This document shows, in pieces, positions 21,995-30,888 of a DNA stretch of 64,000 nucleotides. The notes beneath the pieces were generated by a model. It searched no databases. It was not told where the DNA came from and saw only the letters and a list, made by a program, of their open reading frames with translations. Numbering within the stretch: position 1 is the first letter of the stretch; each line of letters opens with the position of its first letter. Made by a program: the position numbers and the translations under genes. Source of the stretch: Verrucomicrobiota bacterium (GTDB lineage Bacteria; Verrucomicrobiota; Verrucomicrobiia; Verrucomicrobiales; Akkermansiaceae); assembly GCA_018969605.1 (NCBI GenBank), contig JAGWXY010000001.1, positions 1-64,000 of the forward strand, in the 5' to 3' direction.

Positions 21995-22048
21995 GCGTTC
22001 GGTATGAGGGCTTAAATGATTTATCTTAAGTAAATTTGAACCGAACGC
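21995..22048. promoter_or_regulatory. Inverted repeat in divergent intergenic region, possible operator
   Basis: GCGTTCGGT (21995-22003) and ACCGAACGC (22040-22048), perfect 9-bp arms, 36-nt spacer. Confidence 0.4.
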
Positions 22049-22280
22049 CGGTAAGGGGTTTTGGGATTAATGCCTGCCGATCATGCAAGAGCGGCAACGC
22101 GATGCAATTCCTAAAGTGGGTTGAGTTGGAACTTTTTCACAAAGGCTAAAGCATGGGTATAGAACTACGGGCTTGTCAGACACCGACTTGCTTGCCAGAT
22201 TGCCTCAAGTAGCCACTGCCGAATGCGAAAAATATTTTGAAGCAGCAGGTGGCACTCATTCAAATTCCGTTCAAACCATC

Positions 22281-23126
22281 ATGTCCACCACTCCATCACT
22301 CAAGATCCACATCAGTTACTGGTCGCTTCTTCAAGAAGGCGATCCCATGACCGAGCAGGGGCTGCGCACCCATATGTCGCTCATCAAAGAAGCCGGATTC
22401 CAAGCTTACTGCGGGCGGGTCGACGCCCCCAAGCTCAAGGAATTGCTCAATGAATACGGATTGCGTTTTGGTGGTGCGTTTGACGCGGGGAGTGTTGAGC
22501 AATTCGCTCCGAAGATTGCGGCCTTCATGGCCATCGACAATGGCCCGATCAATTGCCAGCTCGCCGACCATGACACGCCAACCGACGAAGCGGTCGCATT
22601 GACCATCGCGTTGATGGCGGAGGCGAAAAAACAAAATGCGGAGGTGCATCTCGAAGTTCATCGGGACACCTGCACGGAAACTCCGGAAAAAACCGCGGCG
22701 ATTGTGGCTGGCTGCATCAAAGCCACTGGTGAGGCTCCCCGCGTGAACTACGACTTTTCCCACCCCGCAGTGGTGAAGCATCTGGTGCCATCAAACTACA
22801 TCGAGCGCCTGTTCGACGAGACCAACATTCCTGTCTTCCAGCAGTCCACCCTATGGCACATGCGTCCGTTCAATGGTCATCACTGCATGATTCCCATCAC
22901 CGACGGCAAAGGCAATTTTTCACCCGAATACGAAGACTGCCGCCCGTTCATTCGCCAAGCGCTCAAGTACTGGCTGGCCGGCCCGCGCCCGAACAACGAG
23001 CTCTGGGTTGTGCCCGAGCAAGGCACCACGGTTGGCTACAACCTTAGCTGCTTCCCGAACGTCTGGCAGGACACCGTTGCCCTCGGCAAGGACATCCAGC
23101 AAATGTGGAGCGAGCTCGTCGCGTAA
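22281..23126 (+). CDS. Sugar phosphate isomerase/epimerase-like TIM-barrel protein
   Basis: LKIHISYWSLLQEGDP...VHLEVHRDTCTETPEKTAAIV...VNYDFSHPAVVKHL. Exact substrate not assignable. Confidence 0.7.
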   Translation: MSTTPSLKIHISYWSLLQEGDPMTEQGLRTHMSLIKEAGFQAYCGRVDAPKLKELLNEYGLRFGGAFDAGSVEQFAPKIAAFMAIDNGPINCQLADHDTPTDEAVALTIALMAEAKKQNAEVHLEVHRDTCTETPEKTAAIVAGCIKATGEAPRVNYDFSHPAVVKHLVPSNYIERLFDETNIPVFQQSTLWHMRPFNGHHCMIPITDGKGNFSPEYEDCRPFIRQALKYWLAGPRPNNELWVVPEQGTTVGYNLSCFPNVWQDTVALGKDIQQMWSELVA

Positions 23127-23157
23127 TGGACTTTTTTAACTCCCTGACAACCAACTT

Positions 23158-24045
23158 ATGAAAGACAAAAAAATCGGATTCGTTGGCCTAGGCCGGATGG
23201 GTGGCAACATGGCCCGTTGCCTCAAGGACAAAGGCTATCAAGTGGCCGCGGTCTACGACATCAACCAAAGCGTTGCCAGCGAGCTGGCCGCTGAAGTCGG
23301 AGCCACCGCATGCGGCAGCCTTGCGGAACTCACCGCTCAGTCGGACATCATCGTCACCGTCGTCACCAACGACAAGGCGATGGAGGCAATTTTCTACGGC
23401 GAGGACAACCTCTTCACCGGAGCCAGTGGTCGCGTCTTCATCAACTGCGCCACGCTCACTCCTGCGCTTCATGTTCAACTCGAAGCTGCGGCCGCAAAGG
23501 TCGGAGCGCAGTGCCTCGAGGCTTGCATGGCATCAAGCATTCCCCAAGCGCGCAATGGCGAACTTTTCCTCATGATCGGCGGCAGCAAAGAGCTCTTCAA
23601 TGCCACCAAGCCGCTGCTCGATGACCTCAGCAAGGCGCTTCACCATGTGGGTCCTGCGGGCAAGGCTTCGGAAGTCAAAGCCCTTGTGAACATGGTCATG
23701 AACATCAACACCGCCGCGCTGGCCGAAGGACTAGGCATCGGCGAAGCCCTGGGTCTTGACCTCGCCATGCTTTGCAAGGTCTTTAGCCAAACCGGTGCCA
23801 ACTCGCGCGTTCTCGAGACGGATGCGGAAGATATGATCAAGCGCGATCACGATTGCTTCTTCTCCGCCGAACACGCAGCCAAGGACTCTGGCATCGCCCT
23901 CGCGCTTGCCGCGTCCCAAGGCATCAATGCACCCTTGGCGAAAGCGACATTCGATCAATACTCGAAGCTCACCGAAATGGGCCTCGGGCAACTCGACAAA
24001 TCCGGCATCGCCGAACTCACCTTCAAGGGCCGCGCATTTTCCTGA
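23158..24045 (+). CDS. NAD(P)-dependent beta-hydroxyacid dehydrogenase (3-hydroxyisobutyrate dehydrogenase/GarR family)
   Basis: KIGFVGLGRMGGNMARCLKDKGYQVAVYDI Rossmann motif; GPAGKASEVKALVNMVM catalytic Lys region. Confidence 0.9.
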   Translation: MKDKKIGFVGLGRMGGNMARCLKDKGYQVAAVYDINQSVASELAAEVGATACGSLAELTAQSDIIVTVVTNDKAMEAIFYGEDNLFTGASGRVFINCATLTPALHVQLEAAAAKVGAQCLEACMASSIPQARNGELFLMIGGSKELFNATKPLLDDLSKALHHVGPAGKASEVKALVNMVMNINTAALAEGLGIGEALGLDLAMLCKVFSQTGANSRVLETDAEDMIKRDHDCFFSAEHAAKDSGIALALAASQGINAPLAKATFDQYSKLTEMGLGQLDKSGIAELTFKGRAFS

Positions 24046-24051
24046 TCCGCC

Positions 24052-24810
24052 ATGAACCAATCCATCAAAAATTACGCGGGCGAATCCATCGACTATAGCT
24101 TCGCCAGCGGTGATGCCGCTTTGAAAAAGCAAGGTTGGCTCGTGGTCCTCGGCCACGGCGTCACGGGCAACAAGGACCGTCCGGTGGTTGTCGATACGGC
24201 TGCGGCGCTGAATGCCGCAGGCTTCGATACGCTGCGTTTTTCGTTTGCAGGAAATGGTAATTCCGGCGGCGATTTTCGCGCCGCGACCATCTCGAAAGAG
24301 GTTGATGACCTGCGCGCCGTGCTCGATGCCGTCGCGGACACTGCTTCGAACATCTGCTACATCGGCCACAGCATGGGTGCGGCTGTCGGCGTGCTGACCG
24401 CGGCCAAAGACCAGCGGATCAAAGCACTGGTCTCGCTTGCGGGAATGATCGACACCAAGACCTTTGCCAATACCGAGTTTGGATCCGAAACCCCGGATGC
24501 CGGCGTGATGTGGGAAGAGGAAAGCTGTCCGCTCTCATCGGCATTCATGCGCGACCTTTGCGAGACGATCGAAAGCGTCGCGCCTCATGTTTCGGCAGTG
24601 CAAGCACCATGGTTGTTGCTTCATGGCAGCGCCGACGATGTTGTTCTGCCCCGCGATACCGAGCAGGTCCAAAGCATTAGGGGGGATGCGGTGAAAGTCA
24701 TCTTCATCGAGGGTGCCGATCACAGCTTCAACGAACCCGCGCACAAAGCCGCGATGACTGAAGCCGTGGTGTCATGGCTCGGGCAGCTCGCTCATGATCG
24801 TGCGAGTTGA
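24052..24810 (+). CDS. Alpha/beta hydrolase
   Basis: VVLGHGVTGNKDRPVV, nucleophile elbow CYIGHSMGAAVG, PWLLLHGSADDVVLPRD, GADHSFNEPAH. Confidence 0.85.
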   Translation: MNQSIKNYAGESIDYSFASGDAALKKQGWLVVLGHGVTGNKDRPVVVDTAAALNAAGFDTLRFSFAGNGNSGGDFRAATISKEVDDLRAVLDAVADTASNICYIGHSMGAAVGVLTAAKDQRIKALVSLAGMIDTKTFANTEFGSETPDAGVMWEEESCPLSSAFMRDLCETIESVAPHVSAVQAPWLLLHGSADDVVLPRDTEQVQSIRGDAVKVIFIEGADHSFNEPAHKAAMTEAVVSWLGQLAHDRAS

Positions 24811-24817
24811 GGCAGCC

Positions 24818-24915
24818 GATCGCTGCTGGTTCAGCACCAGAACCCGCGTTGTGCTCGATTGTGGAAAGTGGAGAACTTTTTGGTTGTAGGCTCCGGGCGA
24901 GGATTCCCGGGACAC
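24818..24915. repeat. Dispersed repeat family B, copy 2
   Basis: GATCGCTGCTGGTTCAGCACCAGAACCCGCGTTGTGCTCGATTGTGGAAAGTGGAGAACTTTTTGGTTGTAGGCTCCGGGCGAGGATTCCCGGGAC. Confidence 0.6.
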
Positions 24916-25060
24916 GTGGCGTGGGCCTTCCCGCGCGCCGCCTTTTGAGCAACATGCCATCACGCGGGCAGGCCCATGTTTCGTACCATAATCTATCCTG
25001 TAGATCACAGCCTGGAGAAATCAGTGGTTTCCGAGGCGGGTTTCGGGTTTATCTTCGTTC

Positions 25061-25504
25061 GTGAATCGCATGCGCGTGCAGAAAATTTTGTTTTTGGCGG
25101 TGCTTGGTGCCGCATGTTTTGCGGGATGGGCATGGCTGCGGCCTTATGCGTGGAGAGTCGATCCTGCGGCGCGTTGTCAAATCGAAGGGGTCGAAATTTC
25201 CGAGGATCACGGCTTTTATTGGGTCGAGGTTTTTTTGAAAACCAATGAAGGCGAAGGGTTTGATCCGACCCGAGCGGTGATGATCGAAACGGCGGCGGGG
25301 CGTGAGATTAAGCCGGCGGATTTTCATTTTGCCGCACAGGCGGGAAGCGAGAGTCCGCGACTGAAATTTTGGCTCGAGTCTGCCGACCTCGCCGGGCGTC
25401 TTGAGCTTCGCATCAATGACGGCAAGCTTGTGCTGAAATCAAACGAGGGTCTGCCGCGGATCGCACGCTCCGGCAGCCTGCGCTTCACATCGCATCACTG
25501 GTGA
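25061..25504 (+). CDS. Hypothetical membrane-anchored protein
   Basis: 147 aa with N-terminal TM (ILFLAVLGAACFAGWAWL), directly upstream of coaX. Confidence 0.65.
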   Translation: MNRMRVQKILFLAVLGAACFAGWAWLRPYAWRVDPAARCQIEGVEISEDHGFYWVEVFLKTNEGEGFDPTRAVMIETAAGREIKPADFHFAAQAGSESPRLKFWLESADLAGRLELRINDGKLVLKSNEGLPRIARSGSLRFTSHHW

Positions 25505-25505
25505 C

Positions 25506-26246
25506 ATGGCCTGGCTGATCATCGACAACTCCAACACGCGGACGAAGTTCGCCCTCGGCGATGAGCATGCTCTCGGCGCGTGGCGCGGAGTTTTACCCAC
25601 GACGGAAATTTCGCCCAACTCGCTCGAGCTGCTCACTTCGCAGCTTGATTTTTCGGCAGTCATGATTGGGTCGGTTGTGCCGGCCAAGGCGGCGGTGCTG
25701 CGTGATTATTTTGAGGGTCGCATGCCATGCCATTTTCTTGGTCATCGAAGCCCTCTCGGCATGGGCATCGATTACCCCGAGCCGGAAAAAATCGGTGCCG
25801 ACCGTCTCGCCAACGCCGTGGGCGTGTTGGCGCGTCATGGCGCACCGGCGATCGTGATCGATTTCGGAACGGCGGTGACCTTCGATGTCATTTCTTCGGA
25901 GTCCGCGTATTGCGGTGGTGTGATCGCGCCCGGCCTCGGTGCGATGTCGGGGTATCTGCCGCAAAAAACCGCGCTCTTGCCATCGATCGAACTCGAGGAG
26001 CCCGCCTCTGCGATCGGCAAATCCACCGAACACGCGATGCAGGTGGGCGCCGTTTTTGGTTACCGCGGCTTGGTACGCGAAATCACTGCAAAAATCCGCG
26101 CCGAACTTGCGGGTGAGCCAAAGATCATTGCCACTGGCGGTGATGCGGAGCTGATTGCAAAAGGCCTGCCGGAAATCCAAGCCGTCGATGCCGACCTCAC
26201 ACTCGAAGGCCTGCGGCTCGTTGCGGCGCGCGTGTTTGCGTCATGA
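25506..26246 (+). CDS. coaX: Type III pantothenate kinase
   Basis: MAWLIIDNSNTRTKFAL, IGADRLANAVGVLARHGAPAIVIDFGTAVTFDVIS, GGVIAPGLGAM. Confidence 0.92.
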   Translation: MAWLIIDNSNTRTKFALGDEHALGAWRGVLPTTEISPNSLELLTSQLDFSAVMIGSVVPAKAAVLRDYFEGRMPCHFLGHRSPLGMGIDYPEPEKIGADRLANAVGVLARHGAPAIVIDFGTAVTFDVISSESAYCGGVIAPGLGAMSGYLPQKTALLPSIELEEPASAIGKSTEHAMQVGAVFGYRGLVREITAKIRAELAGEPKIIATGGDAELIAKGLPEIQAVDADLTLEGLRLVAARVFAS

Positions 26247-26309
26247 TCGCAAGACATTTTCCGCTCATTCGCCATTTGATTTTTTTCCGTTCGCTGTTAG
26301 AAATGCAGG

Positions 26310-27047
26310 ATGGATATGCCTCATACTCGCAGCAACCGCCGTCAATTTGTCAAACTCAGTGCCCTTGCCGCAGGTGCGGTGATGCTTCCATCGCGCGCGA
26401 TGGCGCAAGCGCCCGCAGCTTTTTCGTTGCCCGCCTTGCCTTTTGCGTTCAACGCGCTTGAGCCGCACATCGATGCCCGCACGATGGAAATCCACCACGG
26501 CAAGCATCACGCCGCCTATGTCGCCGGGCTTAATGCCGCGTTGGAAAAAGTTCCCGAGCTAAAGGGCAAACCGCTCGAGGAAATTTTTGCGGGCATCGCA
26601 GCCGTGTCCGACGAATCCGTGCGCACCGCACTGCGCAATCACGGCGGCGGCCACTGGAATCACACATTTTTTTGGAACACCCTCGCGCCGACTGAAAAAT
26701 CAGGCGCGCCATCGCCGAAGCTGCTCAAGGCGATCGAGGCGTCCTTCGGATCGATGGATGACTTCAAGAAAGCCTTCAACGAAACAGCGACCAAGCGCTT
26801 CGGATCGGGCTGGGCGTGGCTGATCTCTGCCAATGGCAAGCTGCGCATCACCAGCACCGCGAATCAGGACAATCCGCTCATGAAAGGCATCGTCCCTGAT
26901 GCTGATCTCGGCACGCCCTTGCTCGGCCTCGATGTGTGGGAGCATGCCTATTACCTGCACTACCAAAACCGCCGCGCGGATTACATCAATGCCTGGTGGG
27001 GCGTCATCAATTGGGGCGAAGTTTCGCGCAAATTTGCGGCTCTTTGA
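26310..27047 (+). CDS. Superoxide dismutase [Fe/Mn] with Tat-type signal peptide
   Basis: Signal SNRRQFVKLSALAAGAVMLPSRAMAQA; SOD domain MEIHHGKHHAAYVAGLNAAL, LLGLDVWEHAYYLHYQNRRADYINAWWGVINW. Confidence 0.93.
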   Translation: MDMPHTRSNRRQFVKLSALAAGAVMLPSRAMAQAPAAFSLPALPFAFNALEPHIDARTMEIHHGKHHAAYVAGLNAALEKVPELKGKPLEEIFAGIAAVSDESVRTALRNHGGGHWNHTFFWNTLAPTEKSGAPSPKLLKAIEASFGSMDDFKKAFNETATKRFGSGWAWLISANGKLRITSTANQDNPLMKGIVPDADLGTPLLGLDVWEHAYYLHYQNRRADYINAWWGVINWGEVSRKFAAL

Positions 27048-27103
27048 TCCTTCGGCCGAAAAAATCGAGTCGACCTTTGCGCCGCGATCCGGACAATGCG
27101 CGC

Positions 27104-27526
27104 ATGTCCGTACGCGACGACCTCAAAGATCTTTCACTGCTTGGCAAACCTGAACGTTTGCCCTCGTCGCCCTCCGAGGCGCGCCTCGAGGTGTTTCCCA
27201 ACCACCGCCCCGGCCGCCGATATTGGGTCACGCTCAACTGCCCGGAATTCACCTCGCTGTGCCCGGTCACCGGTCAGCCCGACAGCGCAAAAATCGTCAT
27301 CCGCTATGTGCCGGGCGAGACTTGTGTCGAGACCAAGAGCCTCAAGTTTTACCTCGCGTCATTCCGCAACGAGCCGTCATTCAACGAGGAAATCGTCAAT
27401 CGCATCCTCGATGACCTCGTCAAGGCGATGAACCCGCGCGAGATTGTCGTGCGCGGTGAATTTGCGCCGCGCGGCGGCATCCAGCTTACCGCCGAGGCCT
27501 CCTATCCCGAGAGCCCGGCATCTTGA
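27104..27526 (+). CDS. queF: NADPH-dependent preQ1 synthase
   Basis: LNCPEFTSLCPVTGQPDSAKIVIRYVPGETCVETKSLKFYLASFRNEPSFNEEIVNRILDDL. Confidence 0.96.
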   Translation: MSVRDDLKDLSLLGKPERLPSSPSEARLEVFPNHRPGRRYWVTLNCPEFTSLCPVTGQPDSAKIVIRYVPGETCVETKSLKFYLASFRNEPSFNEEIVNRILDDLVKAMNPREIVVRGEFAPRGGIQLTAEASYPESPAS

Positions 27527-27527
27527 A

Positions 27528-28208
27528 ATGAAAGCCTGCGTCCTGCTGAGCGGTGGAATGGATTCGGTGACGGTGTTTCACCAGGCGCTGCGTGATGGCA
27601 TAGTGGCTGCCTGCCTATCCTTTGATTACGGCGCGAAACACAACACGCGGGAAATTTCTTTTGCCAAACTTCACGCCGATCGCGCGGGTGTGCCGCATCA
27701 TGTCGTGTCCTTGGATTTCATGGACCGCTTGTTCAAGTCCGATCTGCTGCGTTCGGGCGGCGAGATTCCGGAAGGTCATTACGCCGAGGAGTCGATGAAA
27801 AAAACCGTGGTGCCGTTTCGCAATGGCATCATGCTTTCGATCGCCGCCGGCTTTGCCGAAAGCATCGGCGCGGATGCGGTGACGATCGCCGCGCATTCGG
27901 GTGATCATGCGATTTACCCCGATTGCCGCGAACCCTTCATGCGGGCGATTGGCGAGGCGATGGAGCAGGGGACTTATGCGGGGATCAAGCTGCTGCGGCC
28001 GTTTATCGACATGGACAAGGCAGCGATCGCGCGGCATGGTGCCGAGCTTGGCGTGGATTTTGCCGAGACATGGTCCTGCTACAAAGGCGGGGAAATCCAC
28101 TGCGGCGTTTGCGGGACTTGCGTCGAACGCCGCGAGGCATTTCTTTTGGCCGGCTTGCAGGACCCGACAGTCTATGAGCAGACTCCCGAGCTGCCGCGGC
28201 TTTCCTGA
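27528..28208 (+). CDS. queC: 7-cyano-7-deazaguanine synthase
   Basis: MKACVLLSGGMDSVTVFHQAL, FDYGAKHNTREI, ETWSCYKGGEIHCGVCGTCVERREAFLLAG. Confidence 0.96.
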   Translation: MKACVLLSGGMDSVTVFHQALRDGIVAACLSFDYGAKHNTREISFAKLHADRAGVPHHVVSLDFMDRLFKSDLLRSGGEIPEGHYAEESMKKTVVPFRNGIMLSIAAGFAESIGADAVTIAAHSGDHAIYPDCREPFMRAIGEAMEQGTYAGIKLLRPFIDMDKAAIARHGAELGVDFAETWSCYKGGEIHCGVCGTCVERREAFLLAGLQDPTVYEQTPELPRLS

Positions 28209-28232
28209 CCCCGCCCACCAGCTCACCACGCC

Positions 28233-28700
28233 ATGCCTTACCGGATTTGCAAATCGCTCGAGATCGAGAACGGCCACATGCTTTCGAAGCATCCCGACAA
28301 GTGCCGCTTCCCGCACGGTCACTCGCGCAAGGTCGAGTTTGTGATCGAGGCCGACGAACTCGATGCCAACGAAATGGTCTGCGATTTCAAAATCATCCGC
28401 GAGGCAATCGGCGATTGGCTCGACTTGCTCGATCATGCGCTCTGCATGAACACGGCGGATCCTGCTTACGAGGATTTTAAATCGCGCTACGGCGAAAGAG
28501 TGATCGGATTTGAAAACCAAGACCCGACCACCGAGTTGATGGCGCGCGCGATTTTTGATCACACGCGCAAGGCGCTCGAGGCCTACGCGAAGCAATCCGC
28601 CACCCGCTACCATCTCCGCTCCGAAGTCCGCCTCGTGAAGGTGCGCCTTTGGGAAACCTCCTCATCGTGGGCGGAATACGAGGCCCCTGTATTGAAATGA
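28233..28700 (+). CDS. queD: 6-carboxytetrahydropterin synthase family protein
   Basis: LEIENGHMLSKHPDKCRFPHGHSRKVEFVIEADELDANEMVCDFKII, LLDHALCMN; in queuosine operon. Confidence 0.85.
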   Translation: MPYRICKSLEIENGHMLSKHPDKCRFPHGHSRKVEFVIEADELDANEMVCDFKIIREAIGDWLDLLDHALCMNTADPAYEDFKSRYGERVIGFENQDPTTELMARAIFDHTRKALEAYAKQSATRYHLRSEVRLVKVRLWETSSSWAEYEAPVLK

Positions 28701-29506
28701 GTTCCCCCATGCTTCCCGACATCCAAGCCACCAAGGACACCCGCGGCATCGACATCGATCAGGTCGGCGTCTCGGATCTGCGCTATCCGATCCAAGTCAC
28801 CGATCGCCACGGCAAACCCTTTCCGACCGTTGCCACGATCTCGATGTCGGTGCACTTGCCCCATCATTTCAAAGGCACCCACATGAGCCGCTTCATCGAG
28901 GTGCTCAGCAAACACGAAGGCGAAGTGACCTCACGCACGCTGCCTGAGATCCTCCACGATCTGTGCGAGCGCTTGCATGCCGAAGAGGCACACATCGAGG
29001 TGGCCTTCACTTATTTCGTTACCAAAAAAGCCCCCGTCTCCGGTGCTGAGGCCAAAGTCGGCTGCAACTGCGTGCTGATTGGCAAATCCTCCTCCGGCAC
29101 GGACGACCTCACGCTCCGCGTCACCGTGCCCGTCACCACGCTCTGCCCATGCAGCAAAGAGATAAGCGACTACGGTGCCCACAATCAGCGCGGGCACGTG
29201 ACCATCGAGGTGCGACCGAAGCGCAAGGGCAGCGGCTGCGAGCTCATCCTGATCGAAGACCTCGTCGACGTCGCCGAGAAATCCGGCTCGGCACCGGTTT
29301 ACGCATTGCTCAAACGCACCGATGAACGGCATGTGACCATGCAGGCCTACGACAATCCGGTCTTCGTCGAAGATGTCGTGCGCAATGCAGCCGCCTTGCT
29401 GCGCGCCGATGGGAGAATCGACTCATTCACCGTCAGGGCCGTGAATCAGGAAAGCATTCACGATCACAACGCATTCGCAGTCATTTCCGGCAAAGGATTT
29501 GATTGA
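28697..29506 (+). CDS. folE2: GTP cyclohydrolase FolE2 (type IB)
   Basis: GIDIDQVGVSDLRYPIQVTDR, TISMSVHLPHHFKGTHMSRFIEVL, VPVTTLCPCSKEISDYGAHNQRGHVTIEVRP. ATGA overlap with queD. Confidence 0.95.
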   Translation: MSSPMLPDIQATKDTRGIDIDQVGVSDLRYPIQVTDRHGKPFPTVATISMSVHLPHHFKGTHMSRFIEVLSKHEGEVTSRTLPEILHDLCERLHAEEAHIEVAFTYFVTKKAPVSGAEAKVGCNCVLIGKSSSGTDDLTLRVTVPVTTLCPCSKEISDYGAHNQRGHVTIEVRPKRKGSGCELILIEDLVDVAEKSGSAPVYALLKRTDERHVTMQAYDNPVFVEDVVRNAAALLRADGRIDSFTVRAVNQESIHDHNAFAVISGKGFD

Positions 29507-29593
29507 GTGACGATGAGAAAAAAATGTAATCTTGTAGCTATTTTGTAACACGATTAAGCTTGTGGAAACGATTCGTATCCATATCTTTCGGGC

Positions 29594-29923
29594 ATGTCCG
29601 ATTTGGATTCAAGAAAGAGCACCCCGGATTTTTTACCTATCATGCCTCGTGCCAATGGCTTTCGCAAAAACATGGGAGTTGCCGAAGTGCCGCTTTTGGT
29701 GCCTCCACAAACCGATGATCAAGCGACCGAGATCATACCGTTTCGCATGCGAGATATCCGTTTCGGCGCAGTCGAGGCCGGGGCGGATGCGGCCATGGAT
29801 TTTTCGGTTACAGCCAAGAAGTTCAAGCGCAGTGGAAAGCCAAATTTTCGTACCAGGCCCATTGAGGGTGAACGCATGAATCTTGCCGAGCCAGACGATC
29901 CCTTCGACGAGCCGCTAGACTAA
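29594..29923 (+). CDS. Hypothetical protein
   Basis: 109 aa, MSDLDSRKSTPDFLPIMPRANGFRKNMGVAEVPLLVPPQTDDQATEIIPFRMRDIRF. Confidence 0.5.
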   Translation: MSDLDSRKSTPDFLPIMPRANGFRKNMGVAEVPLLVPPQTDDQATEIIPFRMRDIRFGAVEAGADAAMDFSVTAKKFKRSGKPNFRTRPIEGERMNLAEPDDPFDEPLD

Positions 29924-29983
29924 TTGGAGGGGAAGCCATGCCCTTTTGGCTGGTGTGTCTTCAATTTCCGATCTTGAAAATTT

Positions 29984-30619
29984 GTGACATGCGCGCAGGT
30001 TTCCTGTTGCAAGACATTGACCTCACAAAACTCGGATCAACCTAACATCATTCCTCTCGAGGCCCTGCTGAATGCCTATGCCAACGGGGTTTTTCCCATG
30101 GCGGAGGATGGTGAGATTTTGTGGTTTTCGCCGGAGCGCCGCGGGCTGATACCGCTTGATTCACGCTTTCGCATTCCGCACGGCTTGCGACGCACCTTGA
30201 AGCGCGGGCTCTATGAAGTGCGATGGAACACCGCCTTTCGCGAAGTGATGCTCGCCTGTGCCGAGCGGAAGGAAACCTGGATCGACGAAGTGATCCTCGA
30301 GAGCTATTGCGCGCTGCACGAAGAGGGTTTTGCGCATTCCGTCGAGTGCTGGGACGCGGATGGCCTGCAGGGTGGGCTCTATGGCGTCGCCTTGGCCGGC
30401 GTGTTTTTTGGCGAAAGCATGTTTCATCGCAAAACCGATGCCTCGAAGGTCGCGCTGGTTGCCTTGGTCGAAACCTTGCGCGAGAAAAATTTTCATCTGC
30501 TCGACACCCAGTGGATGACCGATCACCTCCGCCAATTTGGCGGCTACGAGCTGCCGCGTCGCGAGTATCTCGCCCAACTCCAGGCTGCCCTTGAGACGCC
30601 CGAATCGCCAGCCGAATGA
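29984..30619 (+). CDS. aat: Leucyl/phenylalanyl-tRNA--protein transferase
   Basis: LEALLNAYANGVFPMAEDGEILWFSPERRGLIPLD, GVALAGVFFGESMFHRKTDASKVALVALVETL, LLDTQWMTDHLRQFGG. Exact start uncertain. Confidence 0.95.
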   Translation: MTCAQVSCCKTLTSQNSDQPNIIPLEALLNAYANGVFPMAEDGEILWFSPERRGLIPLDSRFRIPHGLRRTLKRGLYEVRWNTAFREVMLACAERKETWIDEVILESYCALHEEGFAHSVECWDADGLQGGLYGVALAGVFFGESMFHRKTDASKVALVALVETLREKNFHLLDTQWMTDHLRQFGGYELPRREYLAQLQAALETPESPAE

Positions 30620-30682
30620 AATCCCCAAAAATTCCGCTTCCCGCCCAAGCCCCTACGGTGCTATCACTCCCCCGCAATTTTC

Positions 30683-30758
30683 GCCGGCTTAGCTCAGTTG
30701 GTAGAGCAGCTGATTTGTAATCAGCAGGTCGTCGGTTCGAGTCCGACAGCCGGCTCCA
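30683..30758 (+). tRNA. tRNA-Thr(UGU)
   Basis: Full cloverleaf with encoded CCA; anticodon arm GCTGA-TTTGTAA-TCAGC; acceptor GCCGGCT/AGCCGGC; T arm GTCGG-TTCGAGT-CCGAC. Confidence 0.95.
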
Positions 30759-30888
30759 GCAATGCTGGAGCCAACAGGCTGGGAGGACGAGAACCGAAGG
30801 TTCGAAAGCGGCGGGAGCTTAGCGACCAATTCATTTGCGCGAGCGAAGCGAGCCCAACTGGCTTGGAGTGCCGCGAAGCGGTGCTCAA
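30742..30888 (+). repeat. tRNA-Thr 3'-end-linked tandem repeat, unit 1 (147-bp period)
   Basis: Begins inside tRNA-Thr at TCCGACAGCCGGCTCCA; first 113 nt identical to 30889-31001; 34-nt linker CAACTGGCTTGGAGTGCCGCGAAGCGGTGCTCAA. Confidence 0.92.
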
